Translations under genes and position numbers: made by a program
The notes under the pieces: model-generated
Told to the model about the DNA's origin: nothing
The model's input: only the letters and a program-made list of their open reading frames with translations
The model's database searches: none
Source of the DNA: Pseudomonadota bacterium
GTDB taxonomy: Bacteria > Pseudomonadota > Gammaproteobacteria > Burkholderiales > Gallionellaceae
Length of the DNA stretch: 8,486 nt
Direction of reading: 5' to 3'
NCBI GenBank assembly: GCA_021783855.1
Contig: JAJXTL010000130.1
Location: 1 to 8,486 of the forward strand
Part shown: piece by piece, positions 6,268 to 8,486 of the stretch
How the letters are laid out: every line of letters begins with the position of its first letter
Position numbering within the stretch: the stretch's first letter is position 1

Positions 6268-8273
6268 ACAAAAATCAGCAGGACGACCAGCGTCACAAAG
6301 GTATAGGTCAGATAAAGATGGATGTGGCCGTGCTGCAACAGCGAAACCCAGCCGGACAGTTTTTCGGTCACGCGCTTGATCGGCAGATACAGCAGATACC
6401 ACAGACGGTCTTCGCTGCGCCCGTGGTATTTCGGATTCGCATCAAATGGGCTGGGCAAATCGCTCTCGATCTTGAAGAACGGCTCGAAAATGCGCCGGAT
6501 CGGCTGACCGAATCCTTCGGCCGTATCCTGCATACGCGCATTCTGCGCAGGAAAACCGCAGTCCCACGCCGGCGCGCGGCGCAGCCTGCCATGATAATAA
6601 CGATGCACCACCCAGACCGTCGCCAGCATCACGCCCAGCACAGCCAGCAGAAAATACACAGGGCTGTAACTGGCACGTTCGGTATCCACCGGCGTCAGCA
6701 ACATCCAGCCAGGCGCAGCATTAGCCAGCTGTGTGCCAAGCAATAACTGCGACACATGATTAATCTGTTGCACCACGAATACCGGCGCGAGACCCAGCAG
6801 CACGCACAGCAGCGCCAGCCAGCCCATGCCCGCGCGCTCCCAAAGGCCGGCATCGTGCGCCTGCCCCAATACTTTCCCACGCGGCTGACCGAGAAAAATC
6901 ACGCCATAGAATTTCACCATCACATAAGCTGCCAATGCGGCAGACAGGGCGATCACCGCCGCCGCGACCGGCACCAGCATGTCGATATAGCTGTTCGGCA
7001 AGCCGGGAGACAACAGGAATGCCTGCAACAGCAGCCACTCCGAGACGAAGCCATTGAGCGGCGGTAACCCGGAGATTGCCAGCACGCCGACCAGCATCAA
7101 CGCGGCGACCCACGGCATCGAATGGATCAGCCCGCCCATTCGTCCCATGTTGCGCTCGCCGGTCGCGTGCAGAATCGAACCGGTGCCGACGAACAACAAG
7201 CTCTTGAAACAGGCGTGGTTCAGGCTGTGATACAGCGTAGCGGTGAGCGACAACGCCGCCAACGCGTCCTTGCCGTAAACATGGAAAATGACGGTCAGGC
7301 CGATACCCACCAGCAGCAGACCGATGTTTTCGATGGATGAATAGGCCAGCAGCCGCTTCATGTCACCCTGCACGGCAGCAAACATCACGCCAAACACGGC
7401 AGTCAGCAAACCCAGCGTCAGCATTAATACCCCCCACCACCAGACTTGCGCATGAAGCAGATCGAAGATCAGACGCAGGATGCCGTAGATGGCCGTCTTG
7501 AGCATTACGCCGCTCATCAGCGCGGAAACGGGTGAAGGTGCGGCAGGGTGCGCTTCGGGCAACCAGACATGCATAGGCAGCACACCGGCCTTGGCACCGA
7601 AGCCGAACAAAGCCAGCAGGAAAGCCACCGACGACCAGAACATGGATAAATGCGCATGACGCATTGCATCGAACGTGTATGCAGCGACGCCGTGCCCGCC
7701 TTGCATCACGCCGAAACTGAGCAGAATGGCAATCGCACCGACATGCGCAATCAGCAAATACAAATAACCTGCACGGCGAATATCGGGAATCTTGTGGTCG
7801 GTGGTGACCAGAAAATAGGAAGACAACGCCATGGTTTCCCAGGCCACCATGAACATATAGGCATCGTCTGCCAGCAATACCAGCGCCATACTGGCCAGGA
7901 ACAGGTGATATTCCAGACACAACAAACCCAGCACGTCTCCCGCCATGGCCTTGAAGTACCCGGCAGCATACAGCGATACACCAAACGATGCGCCGCCCAA
8001 CAAGGCCAGGAAAAAACCGGAAAGCGGGTCGAGACGAAGGTGAAACGGCAGATCGGGCAGACCTAACGGCAACACGGCTATATCGGGTGTTGCACTCAGC
8101 GCCCACAAACCGGTTGCGGCAAGCAGCAGCGAAACAAACGCGCCAAACGGGAATATGACGCTGCAAATCACACGCGGCGAACGTTGCAATGTCAGCCCTA
8201 GCAAGCCGAGCACTATCCACAGCAGAATGACTCCACTCGCAACATCAATCGGCAAAATATTCATTGCATCCAT
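6264..8273 (-). CDS. hyfB: Hydrogenase-4 subunit B-like, NuoL-type proton-translocating membrane protein
   Basis: First gene of the operon, 669 residues (E. coli HyfB 672), with about 15-16 hydrophobic segments. It is an antiporter-like subunit. Conserved channel residues are Glu146 ('MVAWETMAL'), Lys228 ('FGAKAGVLPMHVWLPEAHPA'), His349, His353 and Lys357 ('YHSLNHACFKSLLFVGTG'), and Glu412 in 'GLPPLNGFVSEW'. The C-terminal part has the HyfB-type 'WDCG' (570-573) with 'TAEGFGQPIRRIF', then a final hydrophobic helix (about 652-669), corresponding to the long lateral helix region of NuoL-like proteins. The start is the ATG at 8273 or the in-frame ATG at 8264; neither has a strong Shine-Dalgarno. 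The stop overlaps the hyfC-like start. Although NuoL and MrpA are homologous, the HyfB-type C-terminus and neighbours decide the call. Confidence 0.9.
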   Translation of the reverse strand: MDAMNILPIDVASGVILLWIVLGLLGLTLQRSPRVICSVIFPFGAFVSLLLAATGLWALSATPDIAVLPLGLPDLPFHLRLDPLSGFFLALLGGASFGVSLYAAGYFKAMAGDVLGLLCLEYHLFLASMALVLLADDAYMFMVAWETMALSSYFLVTTDHKIPDIRRAGYLYLLIAHVGAIAILLSFGVMQGGHGVAAYTFDAMRHAHLSMFWSSVAFLLALFGFGAKAGVLPMHVWLPEAHPAAPSPVSALMSGVMLKTAIYGILRLIFDLLHAQVWWWGVLMLTLGLLTAVFGVMFAAVQGDMKRLLAYSSIENIGLLLVGIGLTVIFHVYGKDALAALSLTATLYHSLNHACFKSLLFVGTGSILHATGERNMGRMGGLIHSMPWVAALMLVGVLAISGLPPLNGFVSEWLLLQAFLLSPGLPNSYIDMLVPVAAAVIALSAALAAYVMVKFYGVIFLGQPRGKVLGQAHDAGLWERAGMGWLALLCVLLGLAPVFVVQQINHVSQLLLGTQLANAAPGWMLLTPVDTERASYSPVYFLLAVLGVMLATVWVVHRYYHGRLRRAPAWDCGFPAQNARMQDTAEGFGQPIRRIFEPFFKIESDLPSPFDANPKYHGRSEDRLWYLLYLPIKRVTEKLSGWVSLLQHGHIHLYLTYTFVTLVVLLIFV

Positions 8274-8290
8274 CTTGAGTTACTTTTGCC

Positions 8291-8319
8291 CCCGGTTTGC
8301 TTACCCTGCCTGAACCGGG
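8291..8319 (-). promoter_or_regulatory. Leader hairpin upstream of the operon
   Basis: CCCGGTT (8291-8297) pairs with AACCGGG (8313-8319) around a 15-nt loop. It lies 18 nt before the first start codon, so it would fold in the 5' leader of the operon mRNA. No T run follows on the minus strand, so it is not an intrinsic terminator. Role unknown. Confidence 0.35.
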
Positions 8320-8324
8320 CTTGC

Positions 8325-8365
8325 ATTGTATCCCGCGCCAAAAACCAGACCCTTGCGCGGCGCAA
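8325..8365 (-). promoter_or_regulatory. Possible operon promoter (-10 box) with upstream palindrome
   Basis: On the minus strand TACAAT (8330-8325) is a fair -10 hexamer about 50 nt before the first ATG. No recognisable -35 lies 16-18 nt upstream. A perfect odd palindrome, TTGCGC-G-GCGCAA (8353-8365), is centred about 40 nt before the expected transcription start. That position would suit an activator that replaces the -35. No known regulator consensus is recognised. Confidence 0.3.
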
Positions 8366-8486
8366 AGTGTACTCCTTTTTGAATCCGGACTAACGGGCAT
8401 TGCAGTTGCAGCCACCCCTGATGATGAAAGAAAATTCGAGTTGGAAGGTGTCGGTTAGAGGTCGTGCAAATTTTTGGTGGCTCAAC
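8366..8486. other. Upstream flank without a supportable gene
   Basis: This edge stretch is open on the minus strand from 8486 down to a TAA at 8303-8301 (61 codons) and on the plus strand from an ATG at 8421 or 8424 to the edge (21-22 codons). Neither translation looks like a known family and neither has a good ribosome binding site. Either could be the end of a neighbouring gene cut by the window, or nothing. Confidence 0.3.

Noticed and set aside
6268..6402. N-terminal extension of the NuoH-like protein to 6402
   Set aside because: It lies fully inside the hyfB-like gene and the added 45 residues are not membrane-like. The ATGA overlap at 6267-6264 gives the standard 320-residue length.
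1093..8273. Reading the operon as a functional formate hydrogenlyase or hydrogenase 4
   Set aside because: All four NiFe ligands and the maturation tail are missing from the large subunit, and no formate dehydrogenase or ferredoxin-like subunits are present.
3191..8273. NuoL-like proteins as an Mrp Na+/H+ antiporter or a DabAB-type inorganic carbon transporter
   Set aside because: Mrp operons lack NuoB, NuoCD and NuoH homologues, and no DabA-like partner is seen. The HyfB/HyfF-specific context is clear.
8303..8486. 61-codon minus-strand open stretch entering from the right edge
   Set aside because: It has no family resemblance, is short enough to occur by chance, and overlaps the promoter region; kept only as a possibility in the flank entry.

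Overview
The window looks like a chromosomal piece of a betaproteobacterium. The Nitrosomonadales/Gallionellaceae-type iron, sulfur or ammonia oxidisers are a plausible home, but that is inference from protein flavour and gene content, not from a marker gene. Genes are moderately GC-rich; one intergenic stretch (about 900-1080) is strikingly AT-rich.

Layout: (1) 1-593, plus strand: the C-terminal 196 residues of a flavoprotein of the soluble pyridine nucleotide transhydrogenase (SthA) type, cut by the left edge. (2) 594-1092: a 499-base gene-free gap between two convergent genes. It holds a strongly base-paired repeat-like element (about 600-945) and then an AT-rich 121-bp stretch with 15-bp terminal inverted repeats and flanking CTAG duplications (968-1096), read here as a candidate MITE or solo IS remnant. 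(3) 1093-8273, minus strand: six tightly packed genes, transcribed right to left, homologous in order to hyfB, hyfC, hyfE, hyfF, hyfG and hyfI of the hydrogenase-4/formate hydrogenlyase family (complex I homologues NuoL, NuoH, NuoK-like, NuoL/N-like, NuoC+D and NuoB). Junctions are overlaps of 4 and 8 nt or gaps of 1, 9 and 13 nt, so this is one translationally coupled operon. (4) 8274-8486: leader and promoter region, with a palindrome, a possible -10 box and a leader hairpin.

The main point of interest is that the operon resembles a group 4 membrane-bound [NiFe] hydrogenase but cannot be one. The large subunit has lost all four cysteines that bind the NiFe centre and has no C-terminal maturation tail, while the small subunit keeps its four Fe-S cysteines and the membrane proteins keep their proton-translocation residues. 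The ferredoxin-like relay subunits (HyfA, HyfH) and the third antiporter-like subunit (HyfD) are absent. This matches the class described as energy-converting hydrogenase-related (Ehr) complexes, whose reaction is, as far as I know, unresolved. Functionally it should be a membrane ion pump driven by, or driving, an unidentified redox reaction or conformational partner at the old hydrogenase site.
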